From an uncultured Litoreibacter sp. (lineage in GTDB: Bacteria; Pseudomonadota; Alphaproteobacteria; Rhodobacterales; Rhodobacteraceae): a DNA stretch of 64,000 nucleotides. The stretch's first letter is position 1. Each line of letters starts with the position of its first letter. The notes under the pieces were generated by a model. It did not search any database and was not told the DNA's origin. It saw nothing but the letters and a program-made list of their open reading frames with translations. The stretch is taken from the NCBI GenBank assembly GCA_947504205.1, contig CANNGL010000005.1, positions 412,673 through 476,672 of the forward strand, in the 5' to 3' direction. Below are positions 26,034-35,870 of the stretch, in pieces. The translations under genes were made by a program, and so were the position numbers.

Positions 26034-27520
26034 TGACTGAACTTTCGAAACTCGGAATTGCCGAAGCGCGGGATGCGATGCGCAAGGGGGATTTATCTTC
26101 GGTCGAGCTGACCCAAGCCTGTCTGGGGGCCATTGAGGATGCAAAGGTGCTGAATGCGTTCGTGCACAACACGCCCGATATTGCGATGGCACAGGCAGAG
26201 GCGGCGGATGCGCGGCTCAAGGGGGGCGATGCGCCTGACATGTGCGGCATCCCACTGGGGATCAAGGACCTGTTCTGCACCAAGGGCGTGGCCTCTCAGG
26301 CGGGATCGGCCATTCTGGGCGGTTTCAAACCGGAATATGAAAGTACGATCACACAGCAGCTTTGGGACGCCGGGTCCGTCATGCTGGGCAAGCTCAACAT
26401 GGATGAGTTCGCGATGGGGTCTTCGAACGAGACCTCCACCTATGGCGACGTGATCAACCCGTGGCGGCGCGGCAATGATGATGCGTCGCTGACACCAGGT
26501 GGTTCTTCGGGTGGGTCTGCGAGCGCCGTTGCGGCGGATCTATGCCTAGCGGCAACGGGCACCGATACGGGTGGTTCGATCCGCCAGCCTGCGGCTTTTG
26601 TCGGGATCACTGGTCTGAAGCCCACCTATGGGCGCTGTTCGCGTTGGGGCGTTGTGGCCTTTGCGTCTTCGCTTGATCAGGCGGGGCCAATGACGAAATC
26701 GGTGCGGGATGCGGCGATCATGCTGGAGGCAATGGCCGGTCATGATCCGAAGGATTCCACCTCTGCGGAGTTGGCTGTGCCCAATTTCGAGGCGGCGTTG
26801 ACCGGCGATATCAAGGGCAAGAAAATCGGCATTCCAAAGGAATACCGGATGGAGGGCATGCCGCAGGAGATCGAGGATCTCTGGGCCGAGGGCACGACCA
26901 TGCTGAAAGATGCGGGCGCCGAGATCGTGGATATCTCCCTGCCGCATACGAAATACGCTCTGCCGGCTTATTATGTTGTCGCTCCAGCGGAGGCATCATC
27001 CAACCTCGCGCGCTATGATGGTGTGCGGTTTGGTCATCGGGCTGCCTTAAGTCAGGGTGATGGCATCACGGAGATGTACGAGAAGACCCGCGCCGAAGGG
27101 TTCGGCCCTGAGGTGAAGCGTCGCGTGATGATCGGTACCTATGTTCTGAGCGCGGGGTTTTACGACGCCTATTACAATCGCGCGCGCAAGGTCAGAACGC
27201 TGATCAAGAAAGACTTCGAGGATGTCTTCGCGAAGGGCGTCGATGCGATTTTGACACCTGCGACGCCATCTGCAGCCTTCGGGCTTGGTGAGATGAAAGA
27301 TGCCGATCCAGTGCAAATGTATTTGAACGATGTCTTTACGGTCACAGTGAATCTGGCGGGTCTGCCGGGCATCGCTGTGCCAGCCGGGCTTGACAAACAA
27401 GGGCTTCCACTGGGTTTGCAGTTGATTGGTCGGCCTTGGGAAGAGGGCGATCTGCTCAACACCGCCTATGCGCTGGAACAGGCTGCAGGTTTTGTGGAAA
27501 AGCCATCGCGTTGGTGGTAA
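26033..27520 (+). CDS. gatA: Asp/Glu-tRNA amidotransferase subunit A
   Basis: GatA, 495 residues, is the amidase subunit that hydrolyses glutamine to supply ammonia. The amidase-signature catalytic triad is present: Lys in [10 protein letters not shown] (about 77-86), and Ser-cis-Ser-Ser in [17 protein letters not shown] with [16 protein letters not shown] (about 152-190). The C-terminal [20 protein letters not shown] is typical. It is translationally coupled to gatC, with a lipoprotein gene about 30 bases downstream. Confidence 0.97.
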   Translation: MTELSKLGIAEARDAMRKGDLSSVELTQACLGAIEDAKVLNAFVHNTPDIAMAQAEAADARLKGGDAPDMCGIPLGIKDLFCTKGVASQAGSAILGGFKPEYESTITQQLWDAGSVMLGKLNMDEFAMGSSNETSTYGDVINPWRRGNDDASLTPGGSSGGSASAVAADLCLAATGTDTGGSIRQPAAFVGITGLKPTYGRCSRWGVVAFASSLDQAGPMTKSVRDAAIMLEAMAGHDPKDSTSAELAVPNFEAALTGDIKGKKIGIPKEYRMEGMPQEIEDLWAEGTTMLKDAGAEIVDISLPHTKYALPAYYVVAPAEASSNLARYDGVRFGHRAALSQGDGITEMYEKTRAEGFGPEVKRRVMIGTYVLSAGFYDAYYNRARKVRTLIKKDFEDVFAKGVDAILTPATPSAAFGLGEMKDADPVQMYLNDVFTVTVNLAGLPGIAVPAGLDKQGLPLGLQLIGRPWEEGDLLNTAYALEQAAGFVEKPSRWW

Positions 27521-27553
27521 TACAGCCGGACAAGAAAAACTGAGGTGCGGGTT

Positions 27554-28243
27554 ATGAAGCGTTTTGCAATCGCTGTGATCATCGGGTCGGGAATGGTCGC
27601 CTGTGCGCCACCGGTTCCGGATTCGGCGCAAGGCGTCGGCTTTGAGAACTACGATGATTATCTGGCGCGCCAGCAGGCCGAACAGGCGGCGCGCGCGCAA
27701 GGCCGACCGATTACGACGGTGCAAGGACCAGCGACACAAGCGCCTGCGGATGGATCACCCGAAGCGACTGCGGCTGCGGCTGTTTCAGCCGTGCGCGGCA
27801 CGCAAGGCTCGGCACCTGTCAGAACGGCCGCTGTGGATCCGAACAACCCGAACCTGTCAGACGAGCAGGACTTTCAGGCTGTCTCGTCTCGTGAATCCAT
27901 TGCCTCCGATGCGGAACGGCGTCAGGCGCAAAGCTCGCAGTACAAGGTGATTGCACCGACTGCCGTGCCAAACCGGCCCAACGGAACTGTCCAGACGCCG
28001 ATCCAGTTTGCGCTCGCAACGCGTCACCCCGTTGGACAGAAGGTCTACGGGCGGGGTTTGACCTCGCAGCGCAAGGCTGAGGCCGCTTGTGCACGGTATG
28101 ACACCGACGAAAAGGCGCAGGATCAGTTCCTGAAGAATGGCGGGCCCAACAAGGACAAGCTGGGTCTTGATCCCGATGGGGACGGCTATGCCTGCAATTG
28201 GAACCCGGCCACCTATCGCGGATTGGTGCGCAGTTCCGGGTGA
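27554..28243 (+). CDS. lipoprotein with C-terminal excalibur-like calcium-binding motif
   Basis: A 229-residue predicted lipoprotein: signal MKRFAIAVIIGSGMVAC with the lipid Cys at residue 17. A low-complexity Ala/Gln/Pro-rich middle follows. The C-terminal domain contains KAEAACARYDTDEKAQDQFL and GLDPDGDGYACNWNP. The DxDGDGxAC pattern is the excalibur motif found in surface proteins. It closely follows gatA, and its last bases overlap the amidase start (GTGA), so the two may be coupled. ATG 27554 is preferred over GTG 27545. Confidence 0.75.
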   Translation: MKRFAIAVIIGSGMVACAPPVPDSAQGVGFENYDDYLARQQAEQAARAQGRPITTVQGPATQAPADGSPEATAAAAVSAVRGTQGSAPVRTAAVDPNNPNLSDEQDFQAVSSRESIASDAERRQAQSSQYKVIAPTAVPNRPNGTVQTPIQFALATRHPVGQKVYGRGLTSQRKAEAACARYDTDEKAQDQFLKNGGPNKDKLGLDPDGDGYACNWNPATYRGLVRSSG

Positions 28244-28911
28244 AGCTGATCCATCAGGAGAGTCCCAATTGCGGGGAGCGTCGCGACTGTGCGCAGCCTG
28301 ATCTGGTTGTTCTTCATTATACAGCCATGACGAGCGCCGAGGCTGCTTGCCGGACCTTGTGTAATCCCGAGACCGAAGTATCGGCGCATTATCTGATCGC
28401 CGAGGACGGGCGTGTTTTTCAACTTGTTGAAGAAGAAAAACGCGCGTGGCATGCGGGTGCCGGGTCGTGGCGGGGTGTTAATGATGTGAATTCGCACTCC
28501 ATTGGGATCGAGATGGCGAATACGGGATTTACCCCCTTTGCCGCGCCGTTGATGACTGCTTTGGAGGATCTGCTGGCCGGTATCTTGGCGCGCTGGAACA
28601 TTCCGGCTGAGCGGGTGATCGGGCATTCCGATATGGCGCCGGGGCGCAAGATTGATCCGGGCGTGCGGTTTGACTGGTTGCGTCTGGCCCGGCAGGGATT
28701 GGCGATTTGGCCCCGGATAGGTGACGCACCACCTGACACTGAAGAGTTTCACGCCTGCCTTAGGCGCTTTGGCTACCCGTCTGATGTGTCTGAAGAACTG
28801 CTTCTGGAGGCGTTTCGCCGCCGGTTCAGTCCTGCTGGCGCTGGCCCGATATCTGCGCGTGAAATGGGGATGGCGCAATCTTTGCGCGATGGAAACTGGC
28901 TAAAATTCTAA
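28240..28911 (+). CDS. N-acetylmuramoyl-L-alanine amidase (Amidase_2/AmiD-like)
   Basis: A 223-residue Amidase_2 (PGRP-like) enzyme. Zinc ligands appear in DLVVLHYTAM (His, about residue 26) and in GHSDMAPGRKIDPG (His, about 128); the HSIGIEMAN segment supports the fold. It cleaves the bond between MurNAc and the stem peptide in cell-wall turnover or recycling. The GTG 28240 overlaps the stop of the preceding lipoprotein gene. There is no signal peptide; the C-terminal section (ECHACLRRFGY-like) may be a short peptidoglycan-binding region. The upstream extension to 28198 is shadow. Confidence 0.88.
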   Translation: MKLIHQESPNCGERRDCAQPDLVVLHYTAMTSAEAACRTLCNPETEVSAHYLIAEDGRVFQLVEEEKRAWHAGAGSWRGVNDVNSHSIGIEMANTGFTPFAAPLMTALEDLLAGILARWNIPAERVIGHSDMAPGRKIDPGVRFDWLRLARQGLAIWPRIGDAPPDTEEFHACLRRFGYPSDVSEELLLEAFRRRFSPAGAGPISAREMGMAQSLRDGNWLKF

Positions 28912-28986
28912 GCAGTTACTTCTGGGCATACATCTCTTTTTAGGGCGTTTCGGTCTTTGCTCCTTCCAGAAGTGCCGGAGGGTGAT

Positions 28987-29520
28987 GTGACACAGCTGCT
29001 CGAAAATTCCTTGGATCGCGCTGATTTGGCGATCCTGTCAGATCGCTCCGATTTGATGGAGGAACTTGGTGAGGTTGATGCGATGGCGTTGGCCCTGATC
29101 TCCAACAGCCGGGATTGCATCAAGCTGTTGGAGCTTGATGGCGGGCTTATTTTCATGAATGCCAACGGCCGTTGCGCGATGGCTGTTGATGACTACGATG
29201 CGGTGCGCGGTAAATCCTGGTCCGCTCTCTGGCCGGGCGCGATGCATGAAACGATTTCTCTTGCGGTGCAAACCGGCAGGCGCGGCGGCGTGGCGCGCTT
29301 CATGGGCATCTGCCCCACAACCAAAGGGATGCCAAAGACGTGGGATGTGATTGTGACGCCGGTTTATGATGCACCAGCGCCCGCGCGAGCGGGTGCTGAT
29401 ATACAAGGCGATCGCGGCTGGCCGGCTTACCTGATCGTTATCTCGAAGGATGTCAGCGCAGAGCCTGCCAAGATTGTGCCCGCTGACGGTATCCGCATTG
29501 CCGGGTTTCCCATTACGTAG
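28987..29520 (+). CDS. PAS-domain protein
   Basis: A 177-residue protein with one PAS domain (about residues 33-130; LISNSRDCIKLLELDGG, then VRGKSWSALWP). No output domain such as histidine kinase or GGDEF follows, so it may be a stand-alone sensor or adaptor. GTG 28987 is chosen because GGAGGGTGAT precedes it; the open frame extends to 28957. The gene ends 58 bases before RNase P RNA. Confidence 0.72.
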   Translation: MTQLLENSLDRADLAILSDRSDLMEELGEVDAMALALISNSRDCIKLLELDGGLIFMNANGRCAMAVDDYDAVRGKSWSALWPGAMHETISLAVQTGRRGGVARFMGICPTTKGMPKTWDVIVTPVYDAPAPARAGADIQGDRGWPAYLIVISKDVSAEPAKIVPADGIRIAGFPIT

Positions 29521-29543
29521 GGCGCAGACCCCCTGCTTTATCG

Positions 29544-29572
29544 TTGACCGACCAGCCTTGCGCGCCTAAAGC
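29544..29572 (+). promoter_or_regulatory. sigma70-type promoter of rnpB
   Basis: TTGACC (29544-29549), a 17-base spacer and TAAAGC (29567-29572). The predicted start site at about 29579 coincides with the 5' base of the P1 helix of RNase P RNA, which is independent support. Confidence 0.65.
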
Positions 29573-29577
29573 GCTTT

Positions 29578-29970
<393 letters not shown>

Positions 29971-30002
29971 GACCGCCATGACACATCTTTCTGCTCGCAG
30001 AA

Positions 30003-30029
30003 AAGACTTCGCAGTTTGGCCGAAGTCTT
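30003..30029. terminator. hairpin after rnpB
   Basis: AAGACTTCG pairs perfectly with CGAAGTCTT over a nine-base loop, about 30 bases after the mature RNase P end. A smaller TTTCTGC/GCAGAAA hairpin precedes it. No long T-run is present. Confidence 0.45.
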
Positions 30030-30089
30030 GCCGCAATAATCACGATCACTCCGGGCATTGATTGATCAACGTCATAGTGGAGCGCCCTC

Positions 30090-31697
30090 ATGGACCCCGA
30101 AAAAATCCTTGAGCTCTTGGAAAAACAGCAAGCCGATCTGGATGCAGAGTTAGAAAAGCTTGGCTTGGGCGATTTGGACAATTTCGACGAGTCGAAGCAG
30201 TGGGAGGGCTATCCTGAAATTGTCCGCGTTTGTTACGAGGCCCCTGATGCCGATCTGACCAACCAGCTTCAAAAGCTGATCGCAGATGGCGCAGACGTGA
30301 ATGCCAAGTCCCCCTGGGGCGAAACGGCGGTGTCACAGTGTTTCATGCGAAATGCCTTTGACGCCCTGCGCCTGCTGGTGAAAAGTGGCGCTGATATCTC
30401 CGAATTCGATTGGTCGGAGGGGCATCTGGCGATTGTCATGGGCGAAGTTCCTGAGGTTGCAGCGGGGTCACCTGATCTGATCCTGCGCAACGCAGGTGGG
30501 CGCAGTTTGTTCTTGCAGGCCTGTCGTTTCGGCAACCTTCCTGCGGCCCAACATCTCGAACCGATCACACCCGCTGAAGGCAAATATGTCGAGCCGGATG
30601 GCGAAGGCCCCGTGATGACTGCTGCGGTGTCAGGCTCGACCGAGATGCTGAGCTGGCTTTTGACCCAAGGGTATGACGTCAATGAGTGCGATAAATATGG
30701 TGGCACGGCTCTGCTGGACGCGGTGGAGCAAGGCGAGCTTGCCTTGGCTGAAATTCTGCTCAACCACGGGGCCGATGTAACTTTGGGGCGCAATATCAGT
30801 CGGCAAAACGCAGATGCGCCTATTGACGGGCAATCGGCGTTTGCCAAGGCCGCCAACTTGATCATGCAGGGCACGGCAAAGCTGATGCCAAACATGATGG
30901 AGATGGAGGATACGATCATGACGCCCGCGAATTCGGCCCAAGGTGCGGATATGATCCGTTTGCTTGCGCGCCACGGGGCACCACTGGAAGAGTTCGAGGC
31001 GGACGATATAGCCGTTGCTACGGGGGCTGACCGGATCCCCGAGACGGTCATCACGCCAGAGATGTTTAACAAGCAGGCCACGCCCCGGGCTGGGATTGCC
31101 AATCCGGAGCATGTGGAGATCGCGTTCTGGACCGAACAAATCCGTACGGGTCGCAGTGGCTACGCGGCAGAGGTCGACTGTCTGGGCGAGCGCAAGAACC
31201 ATTGTGCAGGCATGCCGGTTTGGTCGTTCGACCGCTTCGGGCGTAGTGCTACCGCTCTGCCTGATGGGCGCTGGATCTTGATCGCCGGAGAGCATGAGGA
31301 CCATTACGATCCCGATTTCTGCATCTACGCGGATGTGACGGTCATTCATCCGGATGCCCGTGTGGATCATTTCATTTACCCAGAAACAGTGTTCCCGCCG
31401 ACGGATTTTCATACAGCGACCTATCTGGACGACCATATTCTGCTGATTGGCAATCTCGGCTATGCCGGGCAACGACCTGAGGGCGAAACACAGGTCCTGA
31501 GGCTGAACCTCGACGATTTTTCGATCCATAGGGTTGAGACGACCGGGCAGAATCCGGGTTGGATTTCGCGGCATAAAGCCAGCTTGGTGGGCGGCAGTAT
31601 TCTGGTGTCCGGTGGGAAGATCGAACCGGGATATGTCGACAATACCGGTATCTTTGCGCTCGATCTGGCGACGATGATCTGGAGCCGTGCCAGTTGA
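30090..31697 (+). CDS. ankyrin-repeat protein with C-terminal propeller-like part
   Basis: A 535-residue cytoplasmic protein. The N-terminal ~300 residues carry ankyrin-type repeats (ADVNAKSPWGETAVSQCFMR, AVSGSTEMLSWLLTQGYDVN, KYGGTALLDAVEQGELALAE, ILLNHGADVTLG). The C-terminal ~200 residues have repeated ALPDGRWILIAGEHEDHYD and LVGGSILVSGGKIEPGY segments, like kelch or seven-bladed propeller proteins. A start with coiled character (EKILELLEKQQADLDAELEK) follows a GGAG site. Partners are unknown. It stands alone between rnpB and a convergent hydrolase gene. Confidence 0.75.
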   Translation: MDPEKILELLEKQQADLDAELEKLGLGDLDNFDESKQWEGYPEIVRVCYEAPDADLTNQLQKLIADGADVNAKSPWGETAVSQCFMRNAFDALRLLVKSGADISEFDWSEGHLAIVMGEVPEVAAGSPDLILRNAGGRSLFLQACRFGNLPAAQHLEPITPAEGKYVEPDGEGPVMTAAVSGSTEMLSWLLTQGYDVNECDKYGGTALLDAVEQGELALAEILLNHGADVTLGRNISRQNADAPIDGQSAFAKAANLIMQGTAKLMPNMMEMEDTIMTPANSAQGADMIRLLARHGAPLEEFEADDIAVATGADRIPETVITPEMFNKQATPRAGIANPEHVEIAFWTEQIRTGRSGYAAEVDCLGERKNHCAGMPVWSFDRFGRSATALPDGRWILIAGEHEDHYDPDFCIYADVTVIHPDARVDHFIYPETVFPPTDFHTATYLDDHILLIGNLGYAGQRPEGETQVLRLNLDDFSIHRVETTGQNPGWISRHKASLVGGSILVSGGKIEPGYVDNTGIFALDLATMIWSRAS

Positions 31698-31727
31698 TGC
31701 ACGGCGCGTGGGCTTGCGATGGTCCGC

Positions 31728-32663
31728 TTATTCCATGCTGCTCTGTTCTTTGAAAAAGTCTCGCAGCGCTTTCGTAACCTTGGCGGGTTGTTCCTCGACC
31801 ATGTAATGCCCGGCCTCTACGGCCCAGCCGCGCACGTTTTCGGCACGCTCCCGCCAGAGAGCCAAGCAGTCGAAGTGCTTCTCGATTGCGCCATGCGCAC
31901 CCCATAAGGCAAGCAGGGGCATCGAGAGCTTGGTTGTCTCTGCGTCGTCATGGGCGATGTCGATGGTCGCTGCGGCGCGGTAGTCCTCGCAAGATGCGTG
32001 GATGACGCCGGGATCGCGGAAACAGGTCAGATATTCCTCCAGAGCCTGCCTTGAAAACGGGCTGAGGCCTGCTGATCCCGATCCGCATTTCTTGAGCCAA
32101 TAATAATCGCTGTCGGCTGAGATCAGTGTTTCGGGGAAGGGATGAGCTTGGGTGAGCCAGTACCAGTGCCAATAGGTCTGGGCGAAGCCACTATCGGCGT
32201 CGCGGTACATCTCGCGGGTGGGTGCGATATCCAGCGTGGCCAAGGCCCGCACCCGCTCTGGATGGTCGGCGGCAAGCCTGTGAGCAACGCGCGCACCGCG
32301 ATCGTGAGCACCGATCAGGAACTGATCGTGCCCGAGCCTATCCATGAGGTCGACCATATCTGTTGCCATTGCCCGCTTGGAATAAGGAGCATGGCGGGTG
32401 TCGGTGTCGGGTATGTGAGAGCGCCCGTAGCCACGTAGATCTGCGCAAATTACAGTGAAGTCATTGGCAAGATCGGGCGCCACCTTGTGCCACATCGCAG
32501 AGGTTTGCGGGTAGCCGTGAAGCAACAGCAGGGGCGGCCCATTGCCTGCGATCCGGCAGAAAAGCTGGCCGTTTTGTATATCGATCAGGCGTTGGTCAAA
32601 CCCGTCAAAAAACGTGTCAGTAGGCGGGGCGTCTTGTAGTGCTGTGGCAGCCGTAGGAACCAT
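31728..32663 (-). CDS. alpha/beta hydrolase, haloacetate (fluoroacetate) dehalogenase family
   Basis: A 311-residue alpha/beta hydrolase with Asp nucleophile in GAHDRGARVAHRLAADHPER (Asp121, with Arg122 and Arg125 as carboxylate ligands). The cap has WHWYWLTQAHPFPE (His166-Trp167) and CEDYRAAATIDIAHDD (Tyr); the general base His is in VEAGHYMVEEQP near the end. This set matches the defluorinating enzyme RPA1163 of Rhodopseudomonas, where His-Trp-Tyr form the fluoride pocket. Activity on fluoroacetate or chloroacetate is thus likely but unproven; epoxide hydrolases are the nearest alternative. It is monocistronic and converges on the ankyrin gene. Confidence 0.82.
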   Translation of the reverse strand: MVPTAATALQDAPPTDTFFDGFDQRLIDIQNGQLFCRIAGNGPPLLLLHGYPQTSAMWHKVAPDLANDFTVICADLRGYGRSHIPDTDTRHAPYSKRAMATDMVDLMDRLGHDQFLIGAHDRGARVAHRLAADHPERVRALATLDIAPTREMYRDADSGFAQTYWHWYWLTQAHPFPETLISADSDYYWLKKCGSGSAGLSPFSRQALEEYLTCFRDPGVIHASCEDYRAAATIDIAHDDAETTKLSMPLLALWGAHGAIEKHFDCLALWRERAENVRGWAVEAGHYMVEEQPAKVTKALRDFFKEQSSME

Positions 32664-32792
32664 GGAACATCAATCAATTGTAGTGTTTTGATGAACCATA
32701 GGGCAGTCGCGCCACCGGATTAACAGAAAATTCTGTTTGTTAGGTTTTGGGCCCCGCCGTTGATTGGCAAGGCCCAGTCGTTTTTCTCAGGC

Positions 32793-34559
32793 TCATTCCC
32801 CCAAGGCGATGCCTTCACGTCTGGGGTCCGCGCCGCCGGACAGGCCATCAGCCGTTATGGCGATCCCGTGCAGGCCAGAGGTCAGGGCCCTTGGGTTCAC
32901 CTCGTATCCCAACTCGGTCAGAGCACCGCTGAGGTTTTCTGCGGCGGTGCCGCCCTCGACATCATAGGTGCCGAACCGGTTCACCAGATGCGGCGAGGAA
33001 ATAGCGGTTTGAATGTCCATACCCCAATCGAGATGAGCCACGATGGTTTTGGCCACGTACCCGATGATCCGGCTGCCGCCAGGGGAGCCGATAACCAGAA
33101 CAGGCTTGTCGTCCTTCAGCACAATCGTTGGCGCCATAGAGGAGCGGGGGCGTTTGCCCGGCTCGACCCGGTTGGCAATCGGAACGCCGTCGGTATGTGT
33201 GCGGAAGGAGAAGTCGGTCAACTCGTTGTTCAACAGAAAGCCACCGGGCGCCATAAGCCGCGAGCCAAAGCCGTTCTCAATGGTCGTCGTCATCGAGAGG
33301 GCATTACCGAATTGATCCACAATCGAGATATGCGAGGTTGAGGGCAGCTCAAGGCTTTCATCGTCAGCCCATAGAAGCGCGTGATCGAAGGCAGGTGAGC
33401 CGGGAATGACGGCTTCAGGCGGCAGAGCGACGAATCCATCGGTGCGGTCGCCCCCAATCAGATTGGCGCGTTCTTCAAGATAAACCGGGTCGATCAGCCC
33501 TTCGGTCGGCACCGGCACGTAATCGCTATCGGCCATGTAACGGCCGCGGTCGGCAAAGGCGAGACGGGAGGCGTCGCCAATCAGGCGCCATGCTTCCGGA
33601 TCATCCGCGCCGGGCAGCTCGAAATTGTCCAGAATACCAAGGATTTGGCCCACAGTCAGCGCACCGGAGGAGGGTGGTCCCATCCCGCAGATATCGTGTT
33701 CGCGATAGGTCGCACAGACGGCGGGACGCTCTTTGACCTGATAGTTGGCAAGATCAGCCAAACTTAGAACACCGGGGTTCCCGTCGGCGTTTTTGACTGA
33801 ATCGACAATACCTTGGGCAATGTCGCCACCATAGAAGGCCTTGCTTCCGCCGGTCGCGATGGCGCGCAACGTTGCGCCATACGCCGGGTTTTGCAGTCTG
33901 TTGCCGGCTTGGATGGGTGTGCCTTCGGGCACGAAATATGAGGCCGTGCGCCCGAAGCGTGTCAGGCGTTCCATGTCGCTTTCCACAAGTCCGGCCAGTC
34001 TTGGGGATACTGTGAAGCCTTCTTCGGCCAAGCTGATGGCGTCATCAAACAGGGTCGGCCAATCCGCAGTGCCCCATTTCATATGCGCCGCTTCCATTAA
34101 TGCTGGCGTGCCGGGGGTGCCGACCGAGAGGCCGCCCACGACAGCGTCGAAGAACTTCAACGGCTCGCCCAGTTCATCCTGAAAGAGCCGCGGGGTGGCG
34201 GCCATTGGGGCTGTTTCACGGCCATCAAGCGTTGTGATCTGACCTGTTGCGCCATCATACCAGACCAGAAACGCGCCTCCGCCCAATCCGGAGCTTTGTG
34301 GTTCAACCAGTCCCAGTACAGACTGGACGGCGACCATGGCATCTGCGGCAGTTCCGCCTTCACGTAAGACCTTCGCACCGGCCTGAACTGCCAGCGGGTT
34401 GGCGGCGGCGACCATCCAGTTCTCTGAGGTGACCGGGGCTCCGCTGGCTTTTGCTGCTTGGGCGGACGCCGCTTCGGGGGCGATGGCATCTGCGGCCTGC
34501 TGAGCCAGAAGAGGTGAGGCGAAAGCGAAAGACAGGACGAGCGGGGTCAGAAAGCGCAT
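32793..34559 (-). CDS. ggt: gamma-glutamyltransferase
   Basis: A 588-residue periplasmic Ntn-hydrolase precursor with signal peptide MRFLTPLVLSFAFASPLLAQ. The autoprocessing/nucleophile region is LPSTSHISIVDQFGNALSMT (Thr of TSH as predicted nucleophile, about residue 407), followed by TIENGFGSRLM, NNELTDFS and GSPGGSRIIGYVAKT. It transfers or hydrolyses gamma-glutamyl groups of glutathione. Motif GIPKAP-like substrate residues were not checked. It is monocistronic, read toward the hydrolase direction, with about 130 bases between its start and the VOC gene end. Confidence 0.92.
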   Translation of the reverse strand: MRFLTPLVLSFAFASPLLAQQAADAIAPEAASAQAAKASGAPVTSENWMVAAANPLAVQAGAKVLREGGTAADAMVAVQSVLGLVEPQSSGLGGGAFLVWYDGATGQITTLDGRETAPMAATPRLFQDELGEPLKFFDAVVGGLSVGTPGTPALMEAAHMKWGTADWPTLFDDAISLAEEGFTVSPRLAGLVESDMERLTRFGRTASYFVPEGTPIQAGNRLQNPAYGATLRAIATGGSKAFYGGDIAQGIVDSVKNADGNPGVLSLADLANYQVKERPAVCATYREHDICGMGPPSSGALTVGQILGILDNFELPGADDPEAWRLIGDASRLAFADRGRYMADSDYVPVPTEGLIDPVYLEERANLIGGDRTDGFVALPPEAVIPGSPAFDHALLWADDESLELPSTSHISIVDQFGNALSMTTTIENGFGSRLMAPGGFLLNNELTDFSFRTHTDGVPIANRVEPGKRPRSSMAPTIVLKDDKPVLVIGSPGGSRIIGYVAKTIVAHLDWGMDIQTAISSPHLVNRFGTYDVEGGTAAENLSGALTELGYEVNPRALTSGLHGIAITADGLSGGADPRREGIALGE

Positions 34560-34689
34560 TGGAAAATCCTTTGGGGTCGGTGAATACCAAGAAAGATGGC
34601 ATGCTGAGCACGGATGACAAGTGCGATTCCACTGACCCCAAAGCTTCGGCGAAAACCCCTACATGCGACACAGTGCAGGGGCGCGATGT

Positions 34690-35115
34690 TCAGCTTGGCA
34701 CAGCTTCGCTTTGATATTGCTCAAGAAACTCTGCCGACGGTGGGATGGGTTTGATCACATCGATCAGGATGCCGTTCGGATCTTCGGTCATGAAGTGCCG
34801 CTGTCCAAAGTCTTCGCTGACCAGTTCCTTGGTGATTGCCAGACCGTTTTCCACGGCGGCCTCATAAAGCGCGTCGACATCTTCAACCTCGAAGTTCAGG
34901 ATCAGCCCTTGGGTGGGAACACGGTGGTTCACGGGGACTGTGGGATGGTCGTGTTGCAGGATTGCCAGATTGACCTTCGGGTCATCCATGGATTGCAGGT
35001 GAATATACCAGTCGGCCTCGAACATGGGGGTGAAGCGGAAGTGTTTTGTATAGAAATCTGCGGTGTCTGCGACGTTTTCAGTTTGGATGACGGGATAATA
35101 CTGCGTGCATTTCAT
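34690..35115 (-). CDS. VOC/glyoxalase-family protein
   Basis: A 141-residue vicinal oxygen chelate protein ([20 protein letters not shown]; later [19 protein letters not shown]). The betaalphabetabetabeta halves are visible, and the late Glu/Asp in EDPNG and His-containing positions could bind metal. Substrate unknown; such genes often code for antibiotic-binding or glyoxalase-like proteins. ATG 35115 follows AAGGAAC, so the longer open frame to 35187 is not used. It is divergent from a TetR gene with two perfect operators between. Confidence 0.82.
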   Translation of the reverse strand: MKCTQYYPVIQTENVADTADFYTKHFRFTPMFEADWYIHLQSMDDPKVNLAILQHDHPTVPVNHRVPTQGLILNFEVEDVDALYEAAVENGLAITKELVSEDFGQRHFMTEDPNGILIDVIKPIPPSAEFLEQYQSEAVPS

Positions 35116-35138
35116 GGCTTGTTCCTTTCGTAGTAAAA

Positions 35139-35155
35139 ACATACAATGTGTATGT
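35139..35155. promoter_or_regulatory. TetR operator 1
   Basis: Palindrome ACATACAATGTGTATGT with half-sites ACATACA and TGTATGT, centred 26 bases from the second copy. It lies in the promoter region of the VOC gene. Confidence 0.75.
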
Positions 35156-35164
35156 AAGAAATAA

Positions 35165-35181
35165 ACATACAGGTTGTATGT
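35165..35181. promoter_or_regulatory. TetR operator 2
   Basis: Palindrome ACATACAGGTTGTATGT with the same half-sites as operator 1. It directly abuts the regulator ATG, suggesting autorepression and possibly a leaderless regulator mRNA, since no good ribosome site fits upstream. Confidence 0.75.
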
Positions 35182-35760
35182 ATGCAAGAAAAAACTGAGA
35201 CACGATCAAATGAAGAGCGTCGCAAGGCCACCCGCGCGGCCCTGCTGTCGGCGGCTAAGTCGTTGTTTATAGAGAAAGGCTATGCCGAGACGGGCACCCC
35301 TGAGATTGTGAAAAAGGCGGGCGTGACACGCGGTGCGCTTTATCATCACTTTGATGGCAAGGAGGGGCTCTTGCGTTCTGTTATCGAAGCGGAGGCCGTT
35401 GCAATTTCGGAAGAGATTCGCGCCAGAGCCATTGCCGTGGGGGACCCGCTTGCGGCGCTGCAAGCGGGGGCTGCGGCCTACTTTGAGGCGATGCGCGATC
35501 CGGGACGCCAAAGGTTGATGCTACGTGACGGACCGGCGATTTTGGGCCCGGATGAGATGGCGCGCATCGATCAACAAGCCGGGGCGGGCGGTTTGGCCGA
35601 CGGACTGACCGCCCTGATGGGAGACGGCGCTGCGGCCAAAGTTGTGGTGGAGGCCATGTCCGATATGTTGTCGGCCGGGTTCGATCGCGCTGTTCAGCGC
35701 GGTGGTACAGCGCAATATCAGGATGCTTTGCGACTAATATTCAAGTCGCTGGCCCGGTGA
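35182..35760 (+). CDS. TetR/AcrR-family transcriptional repressor
   Basis: A 192-residue TetR protein. The N-terminal helix-turn-helix is clear ([20 protein letters not shown], then [18 protein letters not shown], residues ~26-66). The C-terminal ligand part includes [20 protein letters not shown], as in repressors with a C-terminal TetR_C domain. Two matching 17-base palindromes in the gap to the divergent VOC gene make VOC control and autorepression the obvious model. The inducer is unknown. Confidence 0.9.
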   Translation: MQEKTETRSNEERRKATRAALLSAAKSLFIEKGYAETGTPEIVKKAGVTRGALYHHFDGKEGLLRSVIEAEAVAISEEIRARAIAVGDPLAALQAGAAAYFEAMRDPGRQRLMLRDGPAILGPDEMARIDQQAGAGGLADGLTALMGDGAAAKVVVEAMSDMLSAGFDRAVQRGGTAQYQDALRLIFKSLAR

Positions 35761-35785
35761 GCTTATATTTAGGCACCTTTCACAG

Positions 35786-35813
35786 TTGACTCGGTCGCAT
35801 GGCGGGGTAAAAG
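35786..35813 (+). promoter_or_regulatory. possible rpmG promoter
   Basis: TTGACT (35786-35791) with TAAAAG at a 16-base spacing (35808-35813), about 55 bases before rpmG. Confidence 0.4.
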
Positions 35814-35870
35814 GCGGCTTCTAGTGATTTCCCGGACCCATCAGCGGTCCGCGCCCTCAGGAGATGTGAC

